Source: an uncultured Pelagibacteraceae bacterium
GTDB taxonomy: Bacteria > Pseudomonadota > Alphaproteobacteria > Pelagibacterales > Pelagibacteraceae
DNA length: 64,000 bases
NCBI GenBank assembly: GCA_902582845.1
Contig: CACHTQ010000003.1
Location: 62,001 to 126,000, forward strand
Direction of reading: 5' to 3'
In this document: positions 50,511-61,414 of the stretch, piece after piece
Layout: every line of letters begins with the position of its first letter
How positions within the stretch are numbered: the first letter of the stretch is position 1
Translations under genes and position numbers: made by a program
The notes under the pieces: model-generated
The model's database searches: none
What the model saw: the letters and a program-made list of their open reading frames with translations, nothing else
What the model was told of the DNA's origin: nothing

Positions 50511-51672
50511 TTTAAAAAATTATCTTTTTACTAGCGAGTCTGTCTCTGAAGGACACCCAGATAAAGTATCTGATAGAATTTCAGATATGGTTGTTGACAC
50601 TTATATTTCTGGGGATCCATTTTCTAGAGTAGCTTGTGAAACGTTAACCACTACTAATAAAGTTGTCTTAGCAGGAGAAGTTAGAGGACCAGAAATTAAA
50701 AAAGATGAATTAATTGAAAAAGTTAGAGTCTGTATTAAAGATATTGGTTATGATCAAGAGGGCTTCACCTGGAGAGAAGCAACTAAAATCGAAAGTCATT
50801 TACATTCCCAATCTGCTGATATTGCTATGGGTGTTGACTCAAGCGGAAATAAAGATGAGGGAGCTGGAGACCAGGGTATTATGTTTGGTTATGCATGTAA
50901 TGAAACTGAAGAATTAATGCCAGCACCAATTCATTATTCTCACAAGATTTTAAGACTAATGGCTGAAGATAGAAAATCAGGAAAGCTAAGAAATATTGAA
51001 CCAGATTCTAAGAGTCAAGTAACATTTGAATATGTTGATGGTAAACCCTCAAAAGTAAAATCAGTTGTTATTTCTTCTCAACATTCAGCTGATATAAATC
51101 AATCACAAGTAAGAGGTTTGCTTAAACCTTATTTATCAAAATCTATACCTGAAAATTTTCTTAAAGATTTTAATGAAGATGAATTTTATGTTAATCCCAC
51201 AGGTAATTTTGTCATTGGTGGTCCTGATGGTGATTGTGGTTTAACAGGAAGAAAAATTATAGTTGATACTTATGGTGGAGCAGCACCTCACGGTGGAGGA
51301 GCTTTTTCTGGCAAAGATCCAACTAAAGTTGATAGATCAGCAGCTTATGCAGCCAGATATATAGCCAAAAATATTGTCAGCTCAAAAATTGCAGAAAAAT
51401 GTTTAATCCAATTAGCATATGCGATTGGAGTTTCAAAACCGTTATCTATTTATGTAGACTTGTTTGATAATGATTTAGAAAAAAACAAATTTGTTTTAAA
51501 AAAAATTAATGAAAATTTCGACTTGAGTCCAAGAGGAATTAGAGAAATGTTAAATTTGAACAAACCAATTTATGAAAAAACAGCTGCCTATGGACATTTT
51601 GGAAGAGCACCTGAGAATAATGGGTCATTTTCTTGGGAAAAAACGGATAAAAAAGGTATTTTTTCGAAATAG
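50503..51672 (+). CDS. metK: S-adenosylmethionine synthetase
   Basis: [55 protein letters not shown]. Confidence 0.98.
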   Translation: MSDLKNYLFTSESVSEGHPDKVSDRISDMVVDTYISGDPFSRVACETLTTTNKVVLAGEVRGPEIKKDELIEKVRVCIKDIGYDQEGFTWREATKIESHLHSQSADIAMGVDSSGNKDEGAGDQGIMFGYACNETEELMPAPIHYSHKILRLMAEDRKSGKLRNIEPDSKSQVTFEYVDGKPSKVKSVVISSQHSADINQSQVRGLLKPYLSKSIPENFLKDFNEDEFYVNPTGNFVIGGPDGDCGLTGRKIIVDTYGGAAPHGGGAFSGKDPTKVDRSAAYAARYIAKNIVSSKIAEKCLIQLAYAIGVSKPLSIYVDLFDNDLEKNKFVLKKINENFDLSPRGIREMLNLNKPIYEKTAAYGHFGRAPENNGSFSWEKTDKKGIFSK

Positions 51673-51673
51673 T

Positions 51674-51703
51674 TTGAGTTGAATTAAAAAAAAACTTTAT
51701 TAT
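51674..51703 (+). promoter_or_regulatory. Candidate promoter TTGAGT-N18-TATTAT upstream of nusA
   Basis: TTGAGT 51674-51679 and TATTAT 51698-51703, immediately after the metK stop. Confidence 0.45.
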
Positions 51704-51727
51704 ATTGCACTTACATTGTTGGACTTA

Positions 51728-51755
51728 CAAAATGGGCATTTGCCCATTTTTTTTT
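51728..51755 (+). terminator. Rho-independent terminator/attenuator hairpin just upstream of the nusA ribosome-binding site
   Basis: AAAATGGGCATTTGCCCATTTTTTTTT followed at once by GGAG and the nusA ATG. Confidence 0.85.
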
Positions 51756-51768
51756 GGAGCAAGTAAAA

Positions 51769-53322
51769 ATGTTAAATAAAAGAGCAGATAAACTTGAATT
51801 ATTGAGAATTGCTGAAGCGGTTGCTTTAGAAAAATCTATTGATAAAGAATTAATTATAAATTCAATGGAAACAGGTATTGCCAAAGCTGCAAAATCAAAA
51901 TTTGGTCAAGAAAACGAAATTAAAGTTTCAATAAATAGAGACAATGGAGATATACAGATTTTTAGAAAAATGATTGTCACCGAAAACCCTGAGAACTCCA
52001 ATACGGAGATTAAATTAGAAGATGCAATTAATATTGATAAAACTAATAAAGAAAAAACTATAGGTGATGAAGTTTTACAACCATTACCAACCTTTGATTT
52101 TGGAAGAATAGCAGCTCAAATTGCAAAACAGGTAATAAACTCAAGCGTGCGAGAAGCAGAGCGTGATAAACAATATAATGATTATATTGACAAAAAAGAT
52201 ACTATTCTAAGTGGAATTGTAAAGAGATTAGAATTTGGGAACGTTATTGTAGATCTAGGAAGAACGGAAGCAATAATTCAAAAAAATGAGCTTATACCGA
52301 GAGAAATAATTAAGGCTGGTGATAGAATAAAGGCTTATTGCTTCGATGTGAGACGTGAACAAAGAGGACAACAAATTTTCTTATCAAGAGCACATCCAAA
52401 GTTTATGGAAAAACTTTTTATCCAAGAGGTTCCAGAAATTTATGATGGGCTTATTGAGATAAAATCTTCCTCAAGAGATCCGGGAAGTAGAGCAAAAATT
52501 TGTGTAAAAGCAGTGGATGCTTCTCTTGATCCAGTAGGTGCGTGTGTTGGTATGAGAGGTTCAAGAGTGCAGGCTGTGGTAAATGAACTTCAAGGTGAAA
52601 AGATAGATATAGTTAATTGGTCCGAAGATCCAGCTGTTTTAGTATCAAATTCACTATCTCCCGCAGATGTATTAAGAGTCAATGTCGATATTGAGAGAAA
52701 AAAGTTGGATGTAATATTGACCGAAGAGAATTTAAGTAAAGCTATTGGAAGAAGAGGTCAAAATGTAAGATTAGCAACAAAGCTTCTTAACTATGAAATT
52801 AACATAATGACCGATAAAGAAGATTCAGAAAGAAGGCAACTTGAATTTAAGGAGAAAACAGAAAATTTTGTAAAAAATTTAGAATTAGACGAAACATTAG
52901 GCCAATTATTAGTTGCCGAGGGATTTTCAACTATTGATGAAATTAAAGATAGTTCAGTTGAAAATCTATTAAAAATAGAAGGTATCGAAGAAGAAACTGC
53001 AAAGGCACTTATAGAGAGAGCGAAAGAATTTCATGAGAAAGACCAAGAAGATATCTCAAAAAGAATAAAAGAACTTGGGTTAGAGGAGGCTTTGAGAAAT
53101 TTAAAGGGTTTAACACCAGGCATGTTAGTAACATTAGGAGAACAAAAAATTTTAAAACTTGAAGATTTTGCTGATTTAGCATCTGACGAATTGACAGGAG
53201 GTTATGACGTCATCAAAGGCTCAAAAGTAAAAATAGAAGGTTATTTAGAAGATTTCGCATTATCAAAAGATGAGGCTGATGCTTTAATTATGTCTGCTAG
53301 AAATATTGTTTACAAAGATTGA
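51769..53322 (+). CDS. nusA: Transcription termination/antitermination factor NusA
   Basis: RADKLELLRIAEAVALEKSIDKELI; CVGMRGSRVQAVVNELQGEKIDIVNWS; start set at MLNKRADK after GGAG. Confidence 0.97.
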   Translation: MLNKRADKLELLRIAEAVALEKSIDKELIINSMETGIAKAAKSKFGQENEIKVSINRDNGDIQIFRKMIVTENPENSNTEIKLEDAINIDKTNKEKTIGDEVLQPLPTFDFGRIAAQIAKQVINSSVREAERDKQYNDYIDKKDTILSGIVKRLEFGNVIVDLGRTEAIIQKNELIPREIIKAGDRIKAYCFDVRREQRGQQIFLSRAHPKFMEKLFIQEVPEIYDGLIEIKSSSRDPGSRAKICVKAVDASLDPVGACVGMRGSRVQAVVNELQGEKIDIVNWSEDPAVLVSNSLSPADVLRVNVDIERKKLDVILTEENLSKAIGRRGQNVRLATKLLNYEINIMTDKEDSERRQLEFKEKTENFVKNLELDETLGQLLVAEGFSTIDEIKDSSVENLLKIEGIEEETAKALIERAKEFHEKDQEDISKRIKELGLEEALRNLKGLTPGMLVTLGEQKILKLEDFADLASDELTGGYDVIKGSKVKIEGYLEDFALSKDEADALIMSARNIVYKD

Positions 53323-53332
53323 GGAATGAGCC

Positions 53333-55504
53333 ATGGAGAACAAAAAGATAAAACTAACTATTTCTGGCAAGCCAAAAAAGATAATTAAAAATTTTGAGAA
53401 CTCTAACTCACAAAATAATAAATCTACTGTAACAAGCAAACTTCAGCATAAATTTGTTAAAAAGGGAACTGCTTTTAGGCCTCATAAATCAACATTATCA
53501 GCAAAAAAACCAGGAAATATTGGTGATTTTGAAAAAAGAAAACTCGCAGAACAAAGAGCTACAAAAAGGTTAAAAGATGAAGCGAGTATTAAGGATAAAA
53601 AGATTAAATTAGGAACAAAAAAAAGAGAGGTAAAACTAACAGTTTCCAGAGCTTTAAGTGATGAAATTGAAGCAAGAGAAAGAAGTTTAGCATCTGTAAA
53701 AAGAGCAAGAGAAAAAGAAAGTAAAAATCAAAATAAAGAGCAAAGAAAAGATGACTTAAAACCAGTTAAAAGAGATGTAAATATTCCAGAGGCAATAACT
53801 GTAAGGGAGTTGGCAAACAGAATGGCTGAACAATCTAGCAATGTAATAAAGTATCTTTTTGGTATGGGGGTCACAGTCACAATCAATCAAACTTTAGCTG
53901 CAGATACAGCTGAATTTTTAGTAAAGGAATTTGGTCATAATCCAATAAGGGAGGAAAAAGCCGAGGAAATAATTCAAAAGATAAAAGCTTCAAGAACTGA
54001 AAATTTAAAGAATAGACCGCCAATAGTAACGGTAATGGGACACGTTGATCATGGCAAAACATCCCTACTGGATGTTTTAAGAAGCACTAATGTTGTATCA
54101 GGAGAGTTTGGTGGAATAACCCAACACGTTGGAGCATATCAAATAGAAAGTCAGGGTAATAAATTGACATTTATAGATACCCCAGGCCATGCTGCATTCA
54201 CAGAAATGAGAGCGAGAGGATCAAAATTAACTGATATTGTTGTATTGGTAGTTGCAGCAGATGACGGGGTTAAACCTCAAACTGTAGAGTCAATTAAACA
54301 TGCTAAGGCAGCTAATGTACCAATCGTAGTTGCAATAAATAAATGTGATTTACCAGAGGCTGACCCTCAAAAAATTAAAAATCAATTATTAGAACATGAA
54401 TTAATTGCTGAAGATTTATCAGGAGATACCTTAATGGTAGAAATTTCAACAAAAACAAAAAAAAATTTGGACAAATTAGTTGAGTCAATAATTTTACAGG
54501 CAGAAATTTTAGATTTAAAAACGGATTATGAATCTAAAGCTACCGGAATTGTTCTTGAGTCAAAAATTGATTTAGGCAAGGGTCCGGTTGTAAACATAGT
54601 TGTAACTACTGGTACGCTTAAAAAAGGTGATTTTTTTGTAAGTGGATTAAAATGGGGTAAAATCAGAGCTATAGTAAATGATAAAGGTGAAAATATAAGT
54701 GAAGCCCATCCTTCTACACCTGTAGAAATCTTGGGAATTAATGGAGCATCTAAAGCGGGTGATGACTTTATCGTATTTGAAAGCGAAAAAGAGGTAAAAT
54801 CGTTGAGTGAAACGAGAACTCAAGAAAAAAAAGAAAACAAAAACCCACTTACATTTGCAACTCAAGAGTCAGCGTTTAGTAATAATTTATCAAAAGAATT
54901 AAATATGATAATTAAATCAGATGTGCATGGGTCATCTGAAGCTATTAAAAATGCAATTAGTCAAATAAAACATGACGAAGTAAAAGCTAAAATAATTTTA
55001 GCTGACATAGGAATGGTTACAGAAACTGACGTTACTTTGGCTAAAGCATCTAATGCAGTGTTAATAGCATTTAACGTAAAGCCTAGTAAAGAAGCAAAAA
55101 AGCTTGCAGAAAACGAGAATATAAAAATTTCCTCATACAATATCATTTATGAGGTTTTAGATTTTATTAAAAAAAGAATGTCAGGGCTGTTAACACCTGA
55201 TGTTGAAGAAAAGGTAATTGGATCAGCACAAATTTTAGAAATTTTTAAAGTATCTGGTGCTGGCAAAGTAGCTGGTTCAAAAATAACCGAAGGTGAAATA
55301 AATAGCTCTTCTGATGTTCGAATTATTCGGGATGGCGCAATTATTTATACAGGAAAAGTTTCAACTATATTTAGAGAAAAAAACCAGGTAAAGCAGGTAA
55401 ATATTGGTCAAGAGTGTGGAATAACAGTCAAAGATTATATGGATTTCCAAAAAAATGACATTATAGAGGCATTTAGTGTTACATCTACAGAGAGATCAAT
55501 ATAA
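53333..55504 (+). CDS. infB: Translation initiation factor IF-2
   Basis: [41 protein letters not shown]. Confidence 0.98.
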   Translation: MENKKIKLTISGKPKKIIKNFENSNSQNNKSTVTSKLQHKFVKKGTAFRPHKSTLSAKKPGNIGDFEKRKLAEQRATKRLKDEASIKDKKIKLGTKKREVKLTVSRALSDEIEARERSLASVKRAREKESKNQNKEQRKDDLKPVKRDVNIPEAITVRELANRMAEQSSNVIKYLFGMGVTVTINQTLAADTAEFLVKEFGHNPIREEKAEEIIQKIKASRTENLKNRPPIVTVMGHVDHGKTSLLDVLRSTNVVSGEFGGITQHVGAYQIESQGNKLTFIDTPGHAAFTEMRARGSKLTDIVVLVVAADDGVKPQTVESIKHAKAANVPIVVAINKCDLPEADPQKIKNQLLEHELIAEDLSGDTLMVEISTKTKKNLDKLVESIILQAEILDLKTDYESKATGIVLESKIDLGKGPVVNIVVTTGTLKKGDFFVSGLKWGKIRAIVNDKGENISEAHPSTPVEILGINGASKAGDDFIVFESEKEVKSLSETRTQEKKENKNPLTFATQESAFSNNLSKELNMIIKSDVHGSSEAIKNAISQIKHDEVKAKIILADIGMVTETDVTLAKASNAVLIAFNVKPSKEAKKLAENENIKISSYNIIYEVLDFIKKRMSGLLTPDVEEKVIGSAQILEIFKVSGAGKVAGSKITEGEINSSSDVRIIRDGAIIYTGKVSTIFREKNQVKQVNIGQECGITVKDYMDFQKNDIIEAFSVTSTERSI

Positions 55505-55872
55505 TGGCAGATAAAATTGGAAAACCACTATCACAAAGACAATTAAGGGTTGGCGAAATGATTAAACAATCTTTAAGCATGATTTTTTTAAGAAATGAAG
55601 CTAAGGTGCCCAATTTAGAAACAAATACTATTACGGTTACTGAGGTTAGAATGAGTCCAGATTTAAAAATAGCTAAAGCATATGTCCTACCACTAGGAGG
55701 AAAGGATGCAGAGGAAATAATTTATACTTTAAAAGAACACTCATTTTTAATTAGAAAAATTTTATCACAAAAAGTAGTTATGAAATTTTTACCAAAATTA
55801 CTTTTTAGAAAAGACGAGTCTTTTGAATACGCTGAAAAAATCGAAAACTTAATAAAACAAACAAACAACTAG
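55504..55872 (+). CDS. rbfA: Ribosome-binding factor A
   Basis: SQRQLRVGEMIKQSLSMI; VTVTEVRMSPDLKIAKAYVLPL. Confidence 0.94.
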   Translation: MADKIGKPLSQRQLRVGEMIKQSLSMIFLRNEAKVPNLETNTITVTEVRMSPDLKIAKAYVLPLGGKDAEEIIYTLKEHSFLIRKILSQKVVMKFLPKLLFRKDESFEYAEKIENLIKQTNN

Positions 55873-55882
55873 AAAGATATAT

Positions 55883-56131
55883 ATGAGCAAAAAAGCACAA
55901 GAGTTAGCAATTCATGAGAGGGATACAGGGTCATCTGAAATTCAAATCGCTTTGCTAACAGAAAAAATTGAGAACCTCTCAACACATATCAAACAATTTA
56001 AAAAAGACAAACATTCGTCTGTTGGATTGTTGAGAGCGGTCAATAGAAGAAAAAAATTGTTAGAATACCTAAAGAAAAATAAAATGGATTCTTACAAAAA
56101 TGTACTGTCGAAATTGAATTTAAGAAAATAG
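55883..56131 (+). CDS. rpsO: 30S ribosomal protein S15
   Basis: DTGSSEIQIALLTEKIENLSTHIKQFKKDKHSSVGLLRAVNRRKKLLEYL. Confidence 0.98.
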   Translation: MSKKAQELAIHERDTGSSEIQIALLTEKIENLSTHIKQFKKDKHSSVGLLRAVNRRKKLLEYLKKNKMDSYKNVLSKLNLRK

Positions 56132-56140
56132 AAGTCAAGA

Positions 56141-56188
56141 TAGATAGAACTGAATGGAACGAAACGAACGAAATGAAATGGAAATGAA
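56141..56188 (+). repeat. Degenerate GAA(A)C/T-G short tandem repeat in the rpsO-pnp spacer
   Basis: TAGATAGAACTGAATGGAACGAAACGAACGAAATGAAATGGAAATGAA with overlapping ATGs. Confidence 0.8.
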
Positions 56189-58261
56189 ATGTTTAAAGTA
56201 TACAAGAAGGAAATTGAAGTAGCAGGAAAGAAGATAAGTTTAGAAACAGGTAAAGTAGCAAGGCAGGCAGACGGTGCAATAATCGCAACATGTGGAGAGA
56301 CAGTCGTACTAGCAACAGTAGTAGGAGCAAAAAAAGTAAATCCTGATATGGATTACTTTCCATTATCTGTAAATTACCAAGAAAAATACTACGCAGCTGG
56401 GAAAATTCCAGGTGGATATTTTAAAAGAGAAGCAAGACCAACTGAGAGCGAAACATTAATCTCTAGATTAATTGACAGACCAATCAGACCTTTGTTTCCA
56501 GATGAATTTAAAAATGAAGTACAGTTATTACCAACAGTAATTTCATACGATAAAGAAAATGAACCAGATATTTTATCAATCACTGCTTCATCAGCAGCAC
56601 TAGCAATATCAGGCATGCCATTCAAGGGTCCTGTGGGAGCCTCAAGGGTTGGTTTTATAGATGGAAAATATGTTTTAAATCCATCTAAAACAGAATTAGA
56701 AAAATCAAAATTAGATTTAGTCGTAGCAGGCACAAAAAATGCTGTTTTAATGGTTGAGTCTGAAGCAAGTGGTTTAACTGAAGAAGAAATGTTAAATGCA
56801 GTGAAATTTGGCCATGAAGGATTTGTTCCAGTAATTGAGATGATCGAGGAACTTGCAAAAGAATGCAGAAAGCCTGAGTGGACTGTTGAAAAGAAAGATT
56901 TATCTGAGGTTAAGAAAAAACTTGAAGAAACTTTTACAGAAGATCTTAAAAAAGCTTTTGCTACAAAAGATAAACAAGATAGATCAAATCAAATATCCGA
57001 AATTACTGATAAAGCTAAAAAGCTTTATGAGGAAGATGAAAACTACACTGATCTTGATGTTAACAGTCAGTTAAAAAATCTAGAAAAATCAATTGTTAGA
57101 ACAGACATTCTAAAAAATAAAAATAGAATTGATGGTAGAGGTTTATCAGATGTAAGACCTATTGAATGTGAAGTTGGTGTTTTACCAAGAGCACATGGAT
57201 CTGCTTTATTTACAAGAGGAGAAACTCAGGCAATTGTTGTAGCAACCTTAGGAACATCTGATGACGAACAAAGAATTGAAAGTTTAGATGGATTACAAAG
57301 AGAGCGATTTATGCTTCACTATAATTTTCCACCTTTTTCAGTTGGAGAAACTGGAAGAATTGGAACAGGTAGAAGAGAAATTGGACATGGTAAATTAGCT
57401 TGGAGAGCAATCAACTCTTCATTACCAACTAAAGAGGCATTTCCATATACTTTTAGAGTAGTTTCAGAGATTACCGAATCTAATGGTTCTTCTTCAATGG
57501 CTACTGTTTGTGGAACTTCTTTAGCATTAATGGATGCTGGAGTACCAATAAAGGAGCCAGTTGCAGGTATTGCAATGGGTTTAATTAAAGAGGGTGATGA
57601 TTTTAGTGTCTTATCAGACATTTTAGGTGATGAAGATCACTTAGGTGATATGGACTTTAAAGTTGCTGGAACTAAAGATGGAATTACTTCTCTTCAAATG
57701 GATATTAAAATTACAGGTATTACATTTGAAATTATGGAGCAGGCATTAAGCCAAGCTAAAGATGGAAGAGTTCATATCTTAGGAGAAATGAATAAAGCAT
57801 TATCAGCTTCAAGATCTGATGTTGGAAAACACACACCAAAAATGGAAAAAATTAATGTCGATAAAAAAGACATTGCTGCTGTAATTGGAAAAGGTGGAGC
57901 AACGATAAGAGAGATAGTTGAAAAATCAGGTGCAAAAGTAGATGTGAATGATGAAGGGGTTGTAACGGTTGCCGCTCCAGATGAAGAGTCTAGAAACATT
58001 GCTATGCAAATGATTAAAGATATCACTGCCAAAGCTGAATTAAATAAAATTTATTCAGGTAAAGTCATGAAAATCATGGAGTTTGGTGCATTTGTTAATT
58101 TCTTAGGAAAACAAGATGGACTCGTTCATATCTCAGAACTTGCAAATAAAAGAGTGGCTAAAGTTACTGACGTTGTCAAAGAAGGTGATGAGGTAAAAGT
58201 TAAAGTGATTGGTTTCGATAGAGGTAAAGTTAAACTATCTATGAAACAAGCTGTTGAGTAA
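56189..58261 (+). CDS. pnp: Polynucleotide phosphorylase
   Basis: [32 protein letters not shown] ([14 protein letters not shown]) and S1 domains. Confidence 0.98.
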   Translation: MFKVYKKEIEVAGKKISLETGKVARQADGAIIATCGETVVLATVVGAKKVNPDMDYFPLSVNYQEKYYAAGKIPGGYFKREARPTESETLISRLIDRPIRPLFPDEFKNEVQLLPTVISYDKENEPDILSITASSAALAISGMPFKGPVGASRVGFIDGKYVLNPSKTELEKSKLDLVVAGTKNAVLMVESEASGLTEEEMLNAVKFGHEGFVPVIEMIEELAKECRKPEWTVEKKDLSEVKKKLEETFTEDLKKAFATKDKQDRSNQISEITDKAKKLYEEDENYTDLDVNSQLKNLEKSIVRTDILKNKNRIDGRGLSDVRPIECEVGVLPRAHGSALFTRGETQAIVVATLGTSDDEQRIESLDGLQRERFMLHYNFPPFSVGETGRIGTGRREIGHGKLAWRAINSSLPTKEAFPYTFRVVSEITESNGSSSMATVCGTSLALMDAGVPIKEPVAGIAMGLIKEGDDFSVLSDILGDEDHLGDMDFKVAGTKDGITSLQMDIKITGITFEIMEQALSQAKDGRVHILGEMNKALSASRSDVGKHTPKMEKINVDKKDIAAVIGKGGATIREIVEKSGAKVDVNDEGVVTVAAPDEESRNIAMQMIKDITAKAELNKIYSGKVMKIMEFGAFVNFLGKQDGLVHISELANKRVAKVTDVVKEGDEVKVKVIGFDRGKVKLSMKQAVE

Positions 58262-58280
58262 TACCTTAAATAAAAATTCC

Positions 58281-58314
58281 AAACCCCTAGAATGAAAATT
58301 CTGGAGGTTTTTTT
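58281..58314 (+). terminator. Rho-independent terminator downstream of pnp
   Basis: AAACCCCTAGAAT-GAAA-ATTCTGGAGGTTTTTTT, 13-bp stem with one mismatch and a GAAA loop. Confidence 0.85.
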
Positions 58315-58323
58315 AAATAAATT

Positions 58324-59109
58324 TTAGCTAATATTTTTAGGATCTGGCATCCCAACTTTATTATATCCAGCATCTACGTAGTGGATTTCACCAGTAACTC
58401 CGTTTGCAAGGTCACTTAATAAATATAATGCTGAATTTCCAACGTCATGGATATCTACGTTTCTTTTAAGGAAAGAATGGTCTTCATTCCATTTATATAA
58501 GAATTTTGCGTCTCCAATTGCAGACGCAGCCAACGTTTTGATAGGTCCAGCACTTATAGCATTTACCCTCATACCTTTTGCCCCTAAGTCTCTTGCCAAA
58601 TACTTAACACTTGCCTCAAGAGCTGATTTACAAACACCCATTACGTTATAATTTGGAATTGCTTTAGTAGACTCGTAAGTTAAAGTTAATAGACTTCCAC
58701 CCTGTTTCATTACATTTGAAGCTTCTTTTGCTACCTCAGTAAATGAAAAGCATGAGATTAACATACTTCTTAAAAAGTTTTCTCTAGTCGTATTTAAATA
58801 TTCACCTGATAACTCTGATTTATCAGAGAAAGCAACTGCATGAACTACAAAATCAATTTCACCCCATTGGGATTTGATATCTTCAAATAATTTTACAACT
58901 TCTTCTTTTTTTTCAACATCACAACTAAATGTAATATTTGAATTTAATTTTTCTGCTAAAGGAACCACTCTTTTTTTTAAAGCATCACCCAAATATGTAA
59001 ATGCTAGTTCAGCTCCTGCTTCAGCAAGTTTTTGAGATATACCCCAGGCAATAGATCTTTCATTAGCAACACCCATGATTAATCCTTTTTTACCTTTCAT
59101 TAAACTCAT
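58324..59109 (-). CDS. fabI: Enoyl-ACP reductase (NADH) FabI
   Basis: GLIMGVANERSIAWGISQKLAEAGAELAFTY; SAGPIKTLAASAI. Confidence 0.97.
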   Translation of the reverse strand: MSLMKGKKGLIMGVANERSIAWGISQKLAEAGAELAFTYLGDALKKRVVPLAEKLNSNITFSCDVEKKEEVVKLFEDIKSQWGEIDFVVHAVAFSDKSELSGEYLNTTRENFLRSMLISCFSFTEVAKEASNVMKQGGSLLTLTYESTKAIPNYNVMGVCKSALEASVKYLARDLGAKGMRVNAISAGPIKTLAASAIGDAKFLYKWNEDHSFLKRNVDIHDVGNSALYLLSDLANGVTGEIHYVDAGYNKVGMPDPKNIS

Positions 59110-59112
59110 AAA

Positions 59113-60324
59113 TTAAACCTTTTCAAAAATTAAAGCTGCATTAGTCCCACCAAAACCAAAGCTATTAGACATCACTGTATTTAAAGTTGCTCCCGTTTCA
59201 GTTTTTGAAACTATTGGAAATTTTTTAGCTTCTTCATCCATCTCACTTATATTTGCTGAGCCAGCTATGAAATTATTCTTCATCATTATCAAACAGTATA
59301 TTGCTTCATGAACCGAAGCCGCACCAAGTGGATGTCCTGATAAAGATTTTGTCGAACTAATCTTTGGGATATTATCTCCAAAAGTATTTTTAACTGCATT
59401 TAACTCCGTGATATCTCCAACTGGAGTAGAAGTTCCATGAGTATTGATATAGTCAATTTTATTTTTAGCTGTAGACATTGCCATTTGCATACATCTTACG
59501 GCTCCCTCGCCTGATGGTGCTACCATATCATATCCATCAGAGGTAGCTCCATAACCAGTTAATTCTGCATAAATTTTAGCCCCTCTAGCCTTTGCGTGTT
59601 CATATTCTTCAAGCACCAAAACTCCACCACCACCAGCTATTACAAATCCATCTCTAGTTTTGTCATAGGCTCTCGATGCTGTTTCTGGTGTACTATTATA
59701 TTTTGATGATAAAGCAGTCATTGCATCAAACATAGCAGTCATTGCCCAATGAATTTCTTCACTACCACCAGCGAATACAACATCTTGTTTACCCATTTGA
59801 ATTAATTCCATAGAGTTTCCAATACAATGCCCACTAGTTGCACAAGCAGAACTCATTGTGTAGTTTGTTCCTTTGATTTTAAAGGGAACAGCAAGAGTTG
59901 CTGAAGCAGTGCTTGCCATTGTTCTTGGAACAATAAATGGACCCATTAGTTTTGGAGTTTTGGCTCTAGTTTTGTCTGCAGCCAAAATTACATTTTCGAT
60001 AGAAGGACCTCCAGAACCCATTACAATTCCAGTTTTGAAATTACTGACCTCATTTTCCTCTAAACCTGAGTCTTTAATTGCCTCTTTCATTGCAATATAA
60101 TTATAGGCTGAGCCTGAACCCATGAATCTTATAGTTTTTCTATCCACATGATCTTCGAGTTTAATATTAGGTTTTCCGTGAACATGGCTTTTAAGATTAT
60201 GTTCTTTATATTCCTCTGAAAAAGTAATTCCTGATTTTGAGTTTAAAAGCGATTGATGAACTTCTTCTTGGTTGTTACCTAAACAAGATACAATACCCAA
60301 CCCTGTAATTACCACTCTTCTCAT
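59113..60324 (-). CDS. fabB: 3-oxoacyl-ACP synthase I FabB
   Basis: [60 protein letters not shown]. Confidence 0.96.
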   Translation of the reverse strand: MRRVVITGLGIVSCLGNNQEEVHQSLLNSKSGITFSEEYKEHNLKSHVHGKPNIKLEDHVDRKTIRFMGSGSAYNYIAMKEAIKDSGLEENEVSNFKTGIVMGSGGPSIENVILAADKTRAKTPKLMGPFIVPRTMASTASATLAVPFKIKGTNYTMSSACATSGHCIGNSMELIQMGKQDVVFAGGSEEIHWAMTAMFDAMTALSSKYNSTPETASRAYDKTRDGFVIAGGGGVLVLEEYEHAKARGAKIYAELTGYGATSDGYDMVAPSGEGAVRCMQMAMSTAKNKIDYINTHGTSTPVGDITELNAVKNTFGDNIPKISSTKSLSGHPLGAASVHEAIYCLIMMKNNFIAGSANISEMDEEAKKFPIVSKTETGATLNTVMSNSFGFGGTNAALIFEKV

Positions 60325-60824
60325 TACTTAAATAATCCTACTTTTAAACTTTCGGCTGAATAAATTTTTTTTCCATCTGCTAAAACTTCTCCATTTGCTA
60401 GACCAACAGTTGTTCCACCAGGAGACATAATTTTTTTCATATCAATTACATATGTTACTAATTTGATGTTCTGCAATACTTCACCTGTGAATTTTACAGT
60501 TCCAACCCCTAACGCTCTTCCTTTCCCAGGTTTTCCTATCCAGCCCAAATAAAATCCAACCAATTGCCACATAGCATCAAGCCCCAAACAACCTGGCATT
60601 ACAGGATCTCCCTTAAAATGACAATTAAAAAACCAAAGATCATTTTTAATATCTAACTCAGCTTTTAATAACCCTTTTTTAAAAGTTCCTTTGTTATCAT
60701 TAATTTCTGTAATTCTATCAAACATAAGCATTGGTGGAAGAGGTAATTTAGCATTACCAGGACCAAATAACTTGCCCTCTCCACAATTTATAAGCTCACC
60801 ATATGAGTAAGAGTTTTTTTTCAT
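60324..60824 (-). CDS. fabA: 3-hydroxydecanoyl-ACP dehydratase/isomerase FabA
   Basis: [46 protein letters not shown]. Confidence 0.97.
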   Translation of the reverse strand: MKKNSYSYGELINCGEGKLFGPGNAKLPLPPMLMFDRITEINDNKGTFKKGLLKAELDIKNDLWFFNCHFKGDPVMPGCLGLDAMWQLVGFYLGWIGKPGKGRALGVGTVKFTGEVLQNIKLVTYVIDMKKIMSPGGTTVGLANGEVLADGKKIYSAESLKVGLFK

Positions 60825-60883
60825 AAAATTGAGTACTCTTATTTACTTGATTTTGAAGCTATATAATATAATTATAATGCCAG

Positions 60884-60900
60884 TTTAGAATAATTTTAAC
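60884..60900. promoter_or_regulatory. ICE-like (Irr box-like) inverted repeat TTTAGAA-TAA-TTTTAAC
   Basis: Half-site TTTAGAA plus imperfect partner, downstream of TATAAT in the fabA/irr divergent region. Confidence 0.45.
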
Positions 60901-60918
60901 TAACAATTTACTTAAATA

Positions 60919-61317
60919 GTGAAATATAAAGAAAAATTAAGAAATTCAGGACTAAGACCCACTAAACAAAGAGTCCAAATATGTGAAGTACTGTTTGATA
61001 CAGAAAAAACATTTCATTTTACAATAAATGATTTGGAGCGAAAAATTAAAGATAAAATTGATAATAAAATATCCTTAGCAACGATTTATAATACGGTCCA
61101 TGCCTTTGAAAAAAAAGGATACTTAAAACAAATTCCTATAAATTCAAATCAAACTTATTTTGACACAAACATTAACGATCATCATCATTTTTATGATTTG
61201 AAAGACGGTAAATTAATTGACCTGGAAAATTCTGATGTAGGACCTATAAACATCAAAAAAAAAATTAATGGAAAAAAAATCAAGTCTATCGAGGTTCTAG
61301 TAAAACTTGAAGACTAA
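60919..61317 (+). CDS. irr: Irr-type Fur-family iron/heme regulator (GTG start)
   Basis: LRPTKQRVQICEVLF; SLATIYNTVHAFEKKGYL; TYFDTNINDHHHFYDL (His-rich motif of Irr); divergent from fabA-fabB-fabI. Confidence 0.87.
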   Translation: MKYKEKLRNSGLRPTKQRVQICEVLFDTEKTFHFTINDLERKIKDKIDNKISLATIYNTVHAFEKKGYLKQIPINSNQTYFDTNINDHHHFYDLKDGKLIDLENSDVGPINIKKKINGKKIKSIEVLVKLED

Positions 61318-61350
61318 GTAATTAATATATCGAGCGTCATTATTAACCAA

Positions 61351-61377
61351 TTGACACCTGTTTAGAACCATTATAAA
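61351..61377 (+). promoter_or_regulatory. katG promoter with ICE-like operator: TTGACA, TTTAGAA-CCA-TTATAAA
   Basis: Consensus -35 TTGACA 61351-61356; inverted repeat 61361-61377 overlaps spacer and -10 (TATAAA 61372-61377). Confidence 0.65.
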
Positions 61378-61414
61378 CTGCGAATAAAGCAATCTAATCA
61401 TGGGGAAATAATAA

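Noticed and set aside
56853-57074. Plus-strand Lys/Leu-rich ORF inside pnp
   Set aside because: Out-of-frame reading of the pnp helical region; no evidence of translation.
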